A model generated the notes under the pieces. The model did not search any database and was not told the origin of the DNA. It saw only the letters and a program-made list of their open reading frames with translations. From assembly GCA_022478985.1 (NCBI GenBank), contig JAKSZP010017504.1, positions 1 to 64,000 of the forward strand: a DNA stretch of 64,000 nucleotides. The letters are read 5' to 3'. The position numbers and the translations under genes are program-made. Source of the stretch: Massospora cicadina. Taxonomy: Eukaryota > Entomophthoromycota > Entomophthoromycetes > Entomophthorales > Entomophthoraceae. Of the stretch, positions 33,330-44,145 are shown one piece after another (the stretch's first letter is position 1; each line of letters begins with the position of its first letter).

Positions 33330-34254
33330 TAACTATCTACTTAAAAAAATTTCATTCACTGACTGACTGACTGACATCTGAAACCTTCGAGTCTGATAGG
33401 GTCAATCTATTTGGGTGAGTGGGTGAGGATTAACGAATATTATTAAATCTGAAATTATCGAGCCTGATGGGTTCAATCTATTTGGGCGAGTGGGTGAAGA
33501 TTGATAAATATCATTGAATAATTCACCAAATTGCTCACCTGAAACTCAACAAGATCATTATTAGAGTTTAAGTAGATTAAGTAGTTAGGATAATCAACTC
33601 ACCAGCCACGAGAGAGCAAAAGTGGAGCTGTCAGTCTGAGTGGCTCGAGAGTAGTGCTGGCACAGCCTACAGGCTACAATGTGAGCTTATCATCTGATAA
33701 ATTAAATACTGTAGTGAAGCACGGGTATTTGGATGTTAGGTTTATATATATTAAAAACCTGCCTAATTTGGTTCACTTAATTAATAAAATACTTTAGGCA
33801 AGTTAAGTAGAAGTTGATTTAGTAGTTTGGAAGATATCACATACTCAATGATTTTAAGTATAAAGATATGTTTCGGGTAGCAGTTTGGTGTTATTTGATT
33901 GATTCGATAGGGTTTTTTTGTTTGGCCGAGTGGTTAATGGCTTTTGGTCGAATTGATAGGACATAGTTTATTTTGAGGGGTGATTAGTTATTGGTTGTTT
34001 TGATAAGTTCAGTTGGGTTTACCTGAGTGGTTGGTGGTTTTTGGTTGATTCGATTGAGCAATTAGATTTGGCTGTGTGGTTTTGTTTATCTATAATGTAA
34101 AATCTAAATTAATAAATTGAAAAATGAAATTTTATAAACACCGTAGTAAAGCACGGGTAAATCGGCTAGTAACTATATAACTATCAATTTAATAGGGTAT
34201 AAATAATTCACTGTATCAGCGATCCAGTGCTATCCGCCCCACATGGGGCTCTAG
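33330..34254 (+). mobile_element. Helitron remnants with two or three 3' termini
   Basis: The segment is an inverted copy of 47389-48440. Helitron-like 3' ends occur at 34166-34169 (AAAGCACGGGTAAATCGGCTAG|T) and 34251-34254 (hairpin CCCCACATGGGG followed by CTCTAG|T), plus a damaged one near 33720 (GAAGCACGGGTATTTGG). A degenerate tandem repeat rich in GGTTGGTGG/GATTCGATTG lies at 33880-34085. No coding frame was seen. Confidence 0.7.
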
Positions 34255-34616
34255 TCTGTATCTGTCTGTCAGGAATCAAATCTTGCAATTGATTTTTAAC
34301 AACCTTCTAGACTAGCTAGAGGTTTTAAATTTGGCACACTTATGTATCTCCGATGACAATACAATAATCCATCAAAAATTTAATTTTCATGTTCAAAATA
34401 AAAAGTTTTATATGTATCAAATGAACATCCTATATATTTTCAATGGTAGTTGGTATATAGTTACGGCTGAGCAGTTAGAATTCAGTTGATTTGATATTTT
34501 AAATGGTTTTGTTTAGTGGTTAGTGGTCATTTGGGTAATTAACAAATTAATCTAAATCAAAACTTTTGAATCAAAAGTCCAATTAATTTTTAAATACCTC
34601 TTCTAGCATAATTGAC
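34255..34616 (+). repeat. Helitron-type flank upstream of LINE D
   Basis: From about 34395 this matches, inverted, the Helitron E 5' region (26202-26425), including a TACGGCTGAGCAGTTAGAATT motif. The first part (34300-34375) resembles 42951-43030 instead. Confidence 0.7.
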
Positions 34617-34726
34617 TCTTTTTTCTCTCTCTCATACATCATTTTTTAAATCAAAAAGTGAACTGAACAAGAATTGAGAGAGCAACCAACTGCCAGTGCA
34701 CACTGCAATTATAGAGCAGTGAACAA

Positions 34727-37700
34727 TGGCCAACCACCCAAGTGTAAGGAAGTCAATCTGCCCATCTGTGCATAGCATATAGAAATGGATGACTTTCCTG
34801 CGCTGATATTAATTTACAATAATAATATGAAGGATGCTACAATGGACATACCATCTAATGAACTTCCCGCTGGCCCAAGCCCCCACATGACTAGAAACGG
34901 GGAAGGGCAATACAATATGTATATGTCAAGTAACAATCTGGTGACATGAACAATGATATAAACATACAAATGTGTCGATGGGTCATGGGGCCCTTATGAC
35001 TAGCGCAGATAACAGGGCCAACTCCCTAGGATCAGTAACTGTCAACAACCAGATGACAAGAGAAACCTTCTAGGAGAAAGGCCCAATGCTGAGAACAGTG
35101 GTGTCAGAAATATTCTCCATTGAACCTCAACCAGTGGAGGGGATTGGGGCCTTGCAGGGCAATAAAATTTTTGTAGAAAAAAACAAAAAAACCTGGATAA
35201 AGTATTGGTAGGTTCTGAAACCAACTCAGATTCAATTGACAAAAATCAACAGCTCAAACCAACAGAGCAAAGCTATAAAAAGTTTTCTACTGACACAGAG
35301 AAACTTACTGAATCTGCTTGGGGTATTCAAGTAAAGCAGAAGTTGGGCTCCAATTCTGAAAAGGCCCAGTTGGGGGGGCAAACAGTCTCTGACCAAAATT
35401 GATTTGGAAACATGAGAAAATCATCAGGTGTGATCCCCAATACACCATTGGGTGCAATCCCTGACAAAGTCATGTCAGCAGGGGCTCTAGCTCAACCATG
35501 AATCAACAGCCAATCCCATTTAGCCAATCACTGAACCAATACAATCCATCAGGGACCAACCCTGATGGGGGTGAAACTATATGGGGGACCAAATCCAAGG
35601 GATTGGACATCTGAGAAAGTTTGGCTAAAAACTAAAAGTATTACCAGAAGGGGCTGAACTCCACTACATGGTCAAGTAAGTGGCCAGGGCCCCAGTTAAG
35701 TACACACCAATCCAGTCAGACATGTTGGTGCACCAATGCGTGTCCACCTGTGAGGTCAAACAATGGGAGGCCCTCCAGTTCCCATACTCTACAGCGACTC
35801 AGTGGGTCTTTAAAGGTATCAAACCAGCCATCATGTATATCTGGCAAGGCCACAAATTTTTTGCCGGAGTGGCCAAATGCTGGCTTGAAAACCCAAATCT
35901 TGATTGACATGGCATTACTATTCAAGTCATCATGAGTTAGGACCAAAGATGCCCTGGAATGGATGAAAACCCCATAGAGAGCAAGGTGATTGAGGCTGCA
36001 ATCTGCGAAGATTTAAAACTGGTGGACACCAAGGCCTGGATGGAGGCTGGCATTGACCTATTAAATGTGATGGAGTACAACAAGGCAAGCATTACAGCAT
36101 GATATGCCCAAGCCATTGGGAGCTCAGTCCTCAACTCAACAGACTTAGCTGAGTACACAAAATGATTTCCAAACGCCTCTACAGCCCTCAAATGGGCACG
36201 ACACTCCATTCCAGTGGACATGGCCCTGGAATGGTATAACATTACTTTCTCCCCAGAGGAGGCACTACCATGGATCATGGCCAGGTTTAAGGCCACCAAG
36301 GCCTTACACTGGTTGTACACCCAAATTCTACCAGCCACTGCATCTGATCTGATGAAAGCGTGCTGGACAAAGGAAAAAGTGGTGGAATGGGGACTCTTCC
36401 AGGATTGGTTGCCAGAAGAGGCCATCAACTGGTCTGCCAGTGGATTTACCAATGGAGATGAAATACTGGTTCTGAGAGGGGGCCAGTATGGACCTAGTGT
36501 GCAAATGGGCAGAGCTGGGGGTGACTAAACCAATTCACAAAACTCTTAGAGGCCATCCATTCCCAATTGAAAGGTGGAAAATCTGGTGCATTGCTTCAAC
36601 AATTGCTGAAGCTGCAGACTGGGATAAAGCGGGGTTCACACCTGAATCAGCACAACCGTGAATGGAACACAAGATTTTACCACAGGTGGCAGCATCAATG
36701 AAAGGTGTCACAACCCCAGACTTGGGCCAAGAATGGCTCAAAGTGGGGATCTGCATTGAAACTATCCAGGATTGGAAGCAATCCTTCCCAGAACCAACGC
36801 TAGTGGCCCCATATGCCACCAAAGGTTTCACCCCCTCCAAAGCGTTCCAATGGAGTGAAATGGGTGTTCTGGCAGCCATGGCACAGATAAAGCAGATGGG
36901 GCTGGAATAGTGTCACAGTAAGGGACTGGTGCCAGCATAGTTCAATTACACTGAAGGTCCTTCAAAATACCTCCACCCAACGTGCAGCCCATAATCCGCC
37001 CTCAAGTGGTACTGAATGGGGTTCTCACCGTCGGATGCCCTAGAGTGGCAGAGCCTAGAGATTGGAGCACAAATGGCTAGAAGTATCAGCCGCTGAGGTA
37101 TTAGCATCCACCAAATCAAAGCATTCCTCAACTGGGGATTCAGCCTTGATGAATTGGTAAGTTGGATTTTTAAGGGAAAGACCCCCACTGAAGTACCCAA
37201 ACCAAGTGCAAAAACCAAATCCTACAGTGCCGCGGCAGCGCATACTGAAGACACCACCTGGAATGGAGCAGGGAGCTACATTGAGTACATCTATCAGTTG
37301 ATCAGTGGGGGCTTTACAGACTGCCAGGCACCAAAATCATATCTAAAGGATGCTATCTGAATCCACCTGCAGCTAGTGGTGGAGGAGGAATGGTCTGACC
37401 TGATAATGTCAATTACTAGAAACTTGATGAAGTCCTATCCATAGGGGACTTTGATCACCACTGGGTACCCAAATGGGGCTATATAGATATAGCAATCCCA
37501 GGAAAATTGGACTGCAAGAAACTTCTTGAAATTAGCATCAAATACAAGGGGATTCATCTGAGAACAGAACCGACCAGATATGCCAACCAAACTGCAAGGT
37601 GGGTAACCTATCAGAATCTCCCCACCAATTGCAAACAGGAGTAGGTGCATGAAGTGATCTGGACCAGATTGTCATATTATGGGGAAGTATGAGAATTTTG

Positions 37701-38222
37701 GCAAGCTGGTGGCAATTACATCGTGAATTGCCTCCACCCTTGGACAGTAGAAGCGCTGTACAAACTGGCACCCTAGATGAAACTGAACAAAATTGCTCTA
37801 CCCAGATTCATCCACCTGCCTGGCCTCAATAGGGTAGTATATGTTGAACAGGAGAATGCCAAACAAGTGTGTTGGTTCTGTTACCAGACTGTCCACACAA
37901 TGGCTCAATGCCACCATCGTAAAGATAAAACTACATGGGAATACAAATATGACCCCATTGGGGGAATCACCAAGGTGGGTACCAAGACTTTCCTCTGCCT
38001 GAAAGCCAGAGAATGGATCCCACACAACTTAATGGAGGTAGTGGATATGAAATGCCAGCAACAAGAATTGGACCTGGTACATAAAGAAGCGTGGGACTGG
38101 GAAGTGGCAAAGCAACCCAAAGCAGATGATGAACCATTTATAAATCTGAACCCCACTTCTTACACAATGGATGAGGGAACTAACCCCAGACCAACAGAGA
38201 AATGTCCAACCCAAGCAGAATA
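34727..38222 (+). pseudogene. LINE D ORF1: repeated Trp motif, RRM-like region, zinc knuckle
   Basis: Successive plus frames (35205, 35680, 36214, 36662, 37154, 37777) make up a long ORF1. Between about 35680 and 36910 a motif of the type W-x3-G-I/F-x2-E-x-A-x2-W recurs, as in ALEWYNITFSPEEALPW, QDWLPEEAINWSASGF, WDKAGFTPESAQPW, EWLKVGICIETIQDW and FQWSEMGVLAAMAQ. The later part (37440-37760, VPKWGYIDIAIPGKLDCKK) is RRM-like by position. The knuckle CWFCYQTVHTMAQC (near 37870) is a complete CX2CX4HX4C. Stops at 35905, 35938, 36100 and 36163 fall where Trp is expected. ORF1 of LINEs binds the element RNA. The Trp-repeat region has no function I can name. Confidence 0.85.
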
Positions 38223-38822
38223 GATGGTCCGCGAGGAGAAAAGATGGCAGAAGGCAAACCTGAAAAAGTCTCCCAGGCAAGGGTGGACGCAGGAAGCCAA
38301 CAAATCAAAATTGAATCCTGACAAGATGAAAGGGAATACTAAATCAAATCAGAAGTCATTGCAAATAAACCTGAGGTGACTGGTGAAAAATTAGCAGGAG
38401 CAATGAAATTGACAAAATTGACTGGACAATCACCGACTAAAAATTGAGTTCTACCATTAATTGAACAAAGGGGTGTGAATCTGACCGACATATGAGGGAG
38501 AATCTGCTGCTCCACCAGCAGGGGACAAGGGGCACCTGGACCCAATCATAAAACCATCCCCATTAACCATTGACAGGGAGATGGGGATGGTGACTGAATT
38601 TCCAGTACACAGGACGCCTGGAAATATAATCTCAGTCCCAACCAACCCCAAAAACCAAATATTGCACCTTGCCAACCATCGATGCCACCATCATTGACCA
38701 ACCAGACCTCAGTATGGGACTCAATCCACAACCAAGACAACGCTAAACCTCATAACTGTGGGTCAGGCAGCCAGAAATGAGGATAGTGACTACAAATGCT
38801 CAGGAGATGGTGAGCATACAAA

Positions 38823-41800
38823 ATGAGGAGAAGGAAAATGCACCATTTAAAAACTAATAATAATATTGACCTAATTTTTATTTCTGAAACACAATCTGTT
38901 AACCAAAAGAAAATGGTGCCAAGCTTGAACCATGACGCGAAAAACCACATGTGGTCTCACCAGATAGGCTATCAAGCCCTATGGATGGACCATGTGGCGA
39001 TAGTTGCAATGGACAAGAAAATAGACCTGGAATTTGTGGAAGAAACTCACGCTGGTAGGATCTTGATAGTGACAGCTACAAACAGAGAAACTGGCTGGAG
39101 CATACATGCGGTAGCAGTCTATGCCCCACCAAAGCACCACAAAAACCATATTTTTTGGGAATTCTTAGCGGAAGTGCCAACCAAAGTGACAACTGTAATA
39201 GCAGGTGACCTGAACTGTTGGACAAATGCAAGCTGGGATATGTTTCTGATGAGAGAGCATCCCAACAGTAAGGCTGATGAGATGCTCAATTACCTAGTCA
39301 AATTGGGGATGTACCTAACGATTGACAAAGAGGTCAGTGACCTGGCCAATCTAATGTGGTGGTCATATGATGCTGCCAGAACCCCCACTGTCAGGATCAC
39401 GTTTAGATTATATCCTAGTGTCATCGAATCTCAGGCTGATGACATCCAACAGTGAGTTTAGCATAAATGCTGAAAGTGACCATATGGTCATCCAGGTGGA
39501 GATCAACCTTTTTAAACTCCAATGAACCATGAGTGGCAAATGGCACCAGCCACGCTGAGTGATGGGGATTGGCGCTAAAAGGTTGATGCTGGACTGGATC
39601 AACTGGTAGCATATATGTACAACTGCCTGGAGTTGGACCTGCTAGAACAATGGACCCAGATCAAAGCAAAAATGAAACATGATAGTATGAAGTTCAAAAA
39701 AGTGACCTCCTACAAGCAAACTGCCACCGTGAAACAACTGAAGTCTAAACTATAAAGGCTGATGCTCACCCAACAGTACAGTGAAGACTGGTGGAGCGAG
39801 TACTGAACAACACACAAAAAGTATTGGGCCATAATGATGAAGCAAGACTCAGAGAGATGGACCAATGTGACTTACTGATATCAGATCTTAGCGGGGATGA
39901 TGACCAAAGAGGGCCTGAAACACCTCAAGGAAATTTGTACCAAGGCTAGGGTATGGAAAGTGGGGACAGCAGAAGGGGAAGTATCAACAGACCCCAAAAC
40001 GATCAAGCAAGAAGTCGAGCTTTTTTACAGTGACCTTTTCCAACAACAAGAAATGAGCAAATTGGTGACAAAAACCCTTATTGTCCTGGCCAAGCTGGCA
40101 CTATGGGGCTGTACATCAGAAGACGTTGCCAAGCTATCTGCTGAAATCTCTATTAATGAAGTTAAGAGGGTGCTAAAAGAGTTACCAAGAATGAAAGCAC
40201 CAGGCCCCAACAATATATGTGCAGAAATATACAGCATATTTTGAGACTGCATCGCGCCAGAGCTCAAAGCCCTCTTTAACCACTATTTACAAAATGCCCA
40301 GAAAATTCTGGGAGGCCAAGAGACCTGAATTGTACTTTTTAAAGGGCCTCAGATGCCAACTTCAGAACTGGCGCCCAGCTGCGCTATCAAATGCCAATTA
40401 TAAACTGCTCACACGCATACTATCTGTTTGACTGATGGCAACAGCACCGCGCATGCTCCATAAGGCCCAGAACAGCTTCGTCAAAGGCTGTAGTATATGG
40501 GACAGCATTGGTTCAGTCCAGAGCATACTCCAGGATGTGAGGGGCATCAAACAGGGGTACCTTAAGTTCCTAGATATGGAAAAGGCATATGACCGAGTAG
40601 CATGGTCATTCCTACATGAGGCACTAAAGGCAGTTGGTATTCCCAACACATTTTGAGCATGGATAATGATGCTATACTCAGGCCTGGTAACAAAGGTTAT
40701 TGTCACAGATAGTGCAACCAACAAAATCCCTGCCAGGCAAGGTCTCCATCAAGGTAACCCTATGTCATTGATACTCTTCAACTTTGCAGCCAACATTCTA
40801 CTGGCAGCAGCAGATGCAAAGCTCTGGGGTTTAGTCCACCTAACCAAATGCCACTGAAGATGCTAGCATTTTCTGACAATATGGTAGTAGGAATAAGCTC
40901 CTCAACTGACCTCCGGGGCGCTGAGGAACTATTAAACCTCTATTAGCTAGCAATGAACACAAAAATCAACTTGGCAAAAACCTCAGTGATGAGGGTCAGC
41001 AACCTGAGCTTCAGCCCACCAACTGACACAACACCAATTATGAACTCCCAGACAGTCTGATGCCTTGGGATACTCTTCAATGACAAGGGACCAGTGGTAC
41101 TGGAGACCAAACAAGAAGTATTGTCAAGCTTATCAATCCAAATGGCATGCTGGAAAAGCGCCAGACTATGCCTTGAGGAGAACGTGCAGGCAATAAATGT
41201 CTTCATCTTCTTGAAGTTGAGATATGTTGCTCACATGCTGCCAATGAGCCCAAACTTAGAGAAGAAAATCAGGTCAATGCTCCAAACTTTCCTGTGGTTC
41301 AAGGCAAAGGCGGCACTGATACCACTGAAAGCCCTGTCAAAACCAAAGAATGAAGGAGGCATGGGCCTCCTGGATTCAAATTTTTACACCTGGCATATAT
41401 GGGGAAGTCATTCTTGAAGCTAACATAGATGCACATGTGCTGCCTGACCCTAGCATGGGGCATGAACTGGGCAAGAGCCCAAGGCCTCCAAGAGCCAGTC
41501 TCTCCCCACTCATTATGAGAATGGATGGTGCACCACCCGCGGATAACCTCCCAAAAGGTCTTCCACACTACTGGCAACTATGTAATTGGGCCATGCGCCA
41601 GGGCGGATGGTCATTTGAGCAATCAGAGTGAGAAGCCAACAAAATTTAAAGGGATATTGAAGCACATAATTCTGCAATAATTTCTGCAACAATCTGGGAG
41701 AAGCATAACCAAATTGCTGATGAATATGCAACCAAGTCAATCAGAATAAGGTAAAAATTGATGCTGATAGAATATGGGGATCTGCTCCCAAAAATAGGGC

Positions 41801-42478
41801 GCAATCTGCCCACCCGCCCATAAATCCTAAATGACTGGACTACCAAAGGCCATGACACCAACTACCTGATGAAGGAGTTGATTTTGGGCCTAAACTCCCA
41901 ACTGGTAATGGCCAAACAGCATCTGGTGACCTGGAGGATACTAAATCAGGTATTCAAATTGGGCAAGCACAGCAGGCTGGACTACCAGCACAAAGAATGC
42001 TCCATATATGCTGAACTGGAAGCAGACAGCCTACCATTACTATAAATGTGCCGTGTTCAAAAAATACTGGTCCATGATGTGCTACATCCTATCAGGTGAA
42101 CAATCGCCACTGGGAATATATCCATCGCAGGATCTTTTCTTCACAAAAACCCTGAAAATGGCTCCGATCCAACTATGAGCCTTCATTTACCATTATTGTG
42201 TATGGGTAATTCACTGTGTGCTTGTCACTAAGGTTTTGAGCAACGAGTGCCCCCACCACAGAGGTTTGGTACTGAAGACCATTTGGATTATTTTTGATCA
42301 GCTCTGTCAGATCTCAAAATTTTTGTGCATAATCTCTGGGTGTTATAAAGCCACATGTTTGGCTTTCCCCACTGGATCACTCATTGCACATGATGGGGCA
42401 ACTAATCAACTGAAAATTGAATGGCCTGTAAGCCTAATGATGCTAGAACCATGGCTAGCAATGGTGATTGCCAATTAG
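38823..42478 (+). pseudogene. LINE D ORF2: endonuclease, reverse transcriptase, C-terminal region
   Basis: The endonuclease (38823-39455) shows LIFISETQ, VAVYAPPKHHK and AGDLNCW, the catalytic landmarks of AP-type LINE nucleases. RT follows in several frames (39897-41070) with KAPGPNNICAE, NWRPAALSNANYKLLTRIL, FLDMEKAYDRVAWSFL and LHQGNPMS. The catalytic FADDT seen in LINE C has become FSDNM near 40880, so the polymerase is dead. 41094-41417 continues the thumb region and 42218-42478 is the C-terminal tail. No RNase H domain was recognised. Confidence 0.9.
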
Positions 42479-42625
42479 CAATGGTCTGAGGTGGTAGAAC
42501 TCTAGTGGCCCAAACCCTCAGTCCTTTTTACTTTTGGCCAAATCACCTGTATTCCACCCTCCCCTCTTACTTTTCTTTAAATTTATTTTAATAAAGTATG
42601 GAGTTTTTAAAATAAAAAAATCTAA

Positions 42626-42702
42626 CATAATTGACTCAGCTTTTTGGCCCTAAACTTATCTTTTATAAAAGGTCAGTTCAAATCCTGGCATAATCATTTT
42701 TA
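42626..42702 (+). other. tRNA-like sequence downstream of LINE D
   Basis: CATAATTGACTCAGC (A-box-like), then a perfect B-box-type GTTCAAATCC and a TCATTTTTA run. It is collinear with the tRNA-like sequence next to LINE C (18100-18184). The 12 bases at its start are the LINE target duplication. The structure is too degraded for a functional tRNA. Confidence 0.55.
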
Positions 42703-43060
42703 TCTATATAATAAAAGCAAGTGTGTATGTATGTGTGATGCCCAGCCAAACCTACAGCATGTAGAGTCTTGAAAATTTGGATATATGTGGATGGTAAGGG
42801 GTCTGTATGAACCTCAAAGCCAGATTTTTAATTTTATAATAAAATAAAAAGTTTTATATGTAAGAAGTGAAAATGCTGTATATTTTCATGATATTTGATA
42901 TATTGTTATGGCTGAGCAGTTTGATATTTGGTTGATTCAAAATTTTCAAGTTTACCTTCCAGGCTAGCTAAAGCTTTTAAAATTTGGCACATTTATGTAT
43001 CTCCCATGACAACATAATAATCTATTAGAAAAATTATGAAAAGTGTGGCTTTTTTAAATA
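42703..43060 (+). mobile_element. Helitron 5' end (K)
   Basis: A|TCTATATAATAAAAGCAAG starts exactly after TTTTTA. The matching place beside LINE C reads TTTTTATACAC uninterrupted, so this is an insertion between A and T as Helitrons make. GTTATGGCTGAGCAGTTTG near 42905 is shared with the other Helitron pieces. The 3' end was not identified. Confidence 0.7.
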
Positions 43061-44145
43061 AAAAACAAAAAAGATATTATTTCAAATTGGTGTTTCATTA
43101 ACAACAAGTATCACCATAATCCCAAGATCAAATAAATTATGATTGCTTTTTTGGCTTAAGCATCAACATATGGCCTTACTAAGCTTCAGTAAATTCTATG
43201 TAAGCGATTAAATACTCTTACTTGAATTTATGCCTAAAAAGGGCTGTTGGGCTTGACCTTGGGAAAAGCTGAACCTTATAAATAGGAATACTCAACGCTA
43301 CCTTCTTAAGAGTATCTCCTTCCTCTCTCCCACTTACGGCTACTAGAGCATATGCATAGTTTATTCTACTAGTGCATTTCCTTTTTTTGTTAGTTCCATC
43401 TAGACCTAAACATGCTTTGTAGTAAAGGCATAATAGATAGTATAATTCTAAACATTAGAGATAGCTATTGATAAATCTACCTAGCTTTATGGTAAGAATT
43501 TGACAAATCTTACAAAAAGTTTACAATTGTAGCTTTATTGGGTTTTGAGGTGTGACTTATCAGCCAATTTTACAAACAATCACTCGATTATAGAATTTAA
43601 GACTATACCACTAAATTAAAAATGCAATCATATTTTTATATACTCATAATTCCTGTTTGTGATATTGTCCACTTTATTTTAGCTAAGTGCGCATGTAGAA
43701 TTTTAATTTGCGAATCTCAATTATAACTTTGTCCTCAAATTAGTGGATCTCATTAAAGCCTATGAAATAATCATATTTATTAGTAGGTATCAGCATCTTA
43801 AACAGCGCAGTTAATGAGAAAACTCTTCAATATTTTTACAGAAATTGTTGCTAACTATAATTTCTTAACTGAGCATGTTAAAATAGAGTTATAAATATGA
43901 AATTGGCTCATCAGGTCTATATTTTTATGCAGGTTTTTAAAATACAGAGTAACTTATAATACAGAAAAATGTCAATATTTAAAAAAATAAGTTCACACAT
44001 TAAATAGGAGCTATAATTATTATATCAATTGATATACCTTGAGTTAGCAAATAAAGCCAAAGAAATCCAAACAAAAATATTACCAAACTACAAAAATCTA
44101 ATATTGTATAATAGTGCTATTTGTATTGCAAATAGTCAGGGTCTT
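43061..44145. other. AT-rich intergenic DNA downstream of the RING gene
   Basis: No coding frame, RNA gene or repeat unit was recognised. It presumably contains the 3' UTR and terminator of the minus-strand gene ending at 44146. Confidence 0.6.

Larger units (their letters stand above)
34617..42637 (+). mobile_element. LINE D (34629-42625), inverted copy of LINE C
   Basis: CATAATTGACTC flanks the element at 34617-34628 and 42626-42637. The duplication extends to 17 bases with one mismatch (TCTAGCATAATTGACTC against TCTAACATAATTGACTC). The order is ORF1 (34727-38222), ORF2 (38823-42478), a 3' UTR with AATAAA (42591-42596) and a TAAAATAAAAAAA tail ending at 42620. It is dead through many stops. 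Both flanks and the insertion point are the same as for LINE C. Confidence 0.92.

Noticed and set aside
35900..36170. Alternative genetic code with TGA as Trp
   Set aside because: In other elements TGA replaces CGA (Arg), and TAG also occurs at Trp positions. The RING gene has no in-frame TGA. Transition decay explains all cases.
42626..42702. Functional tRNA gene
   Set aside because: A and B boxes are recognisable but the anticodon arm and acceptor pairing do not form a proper cloverleaf.
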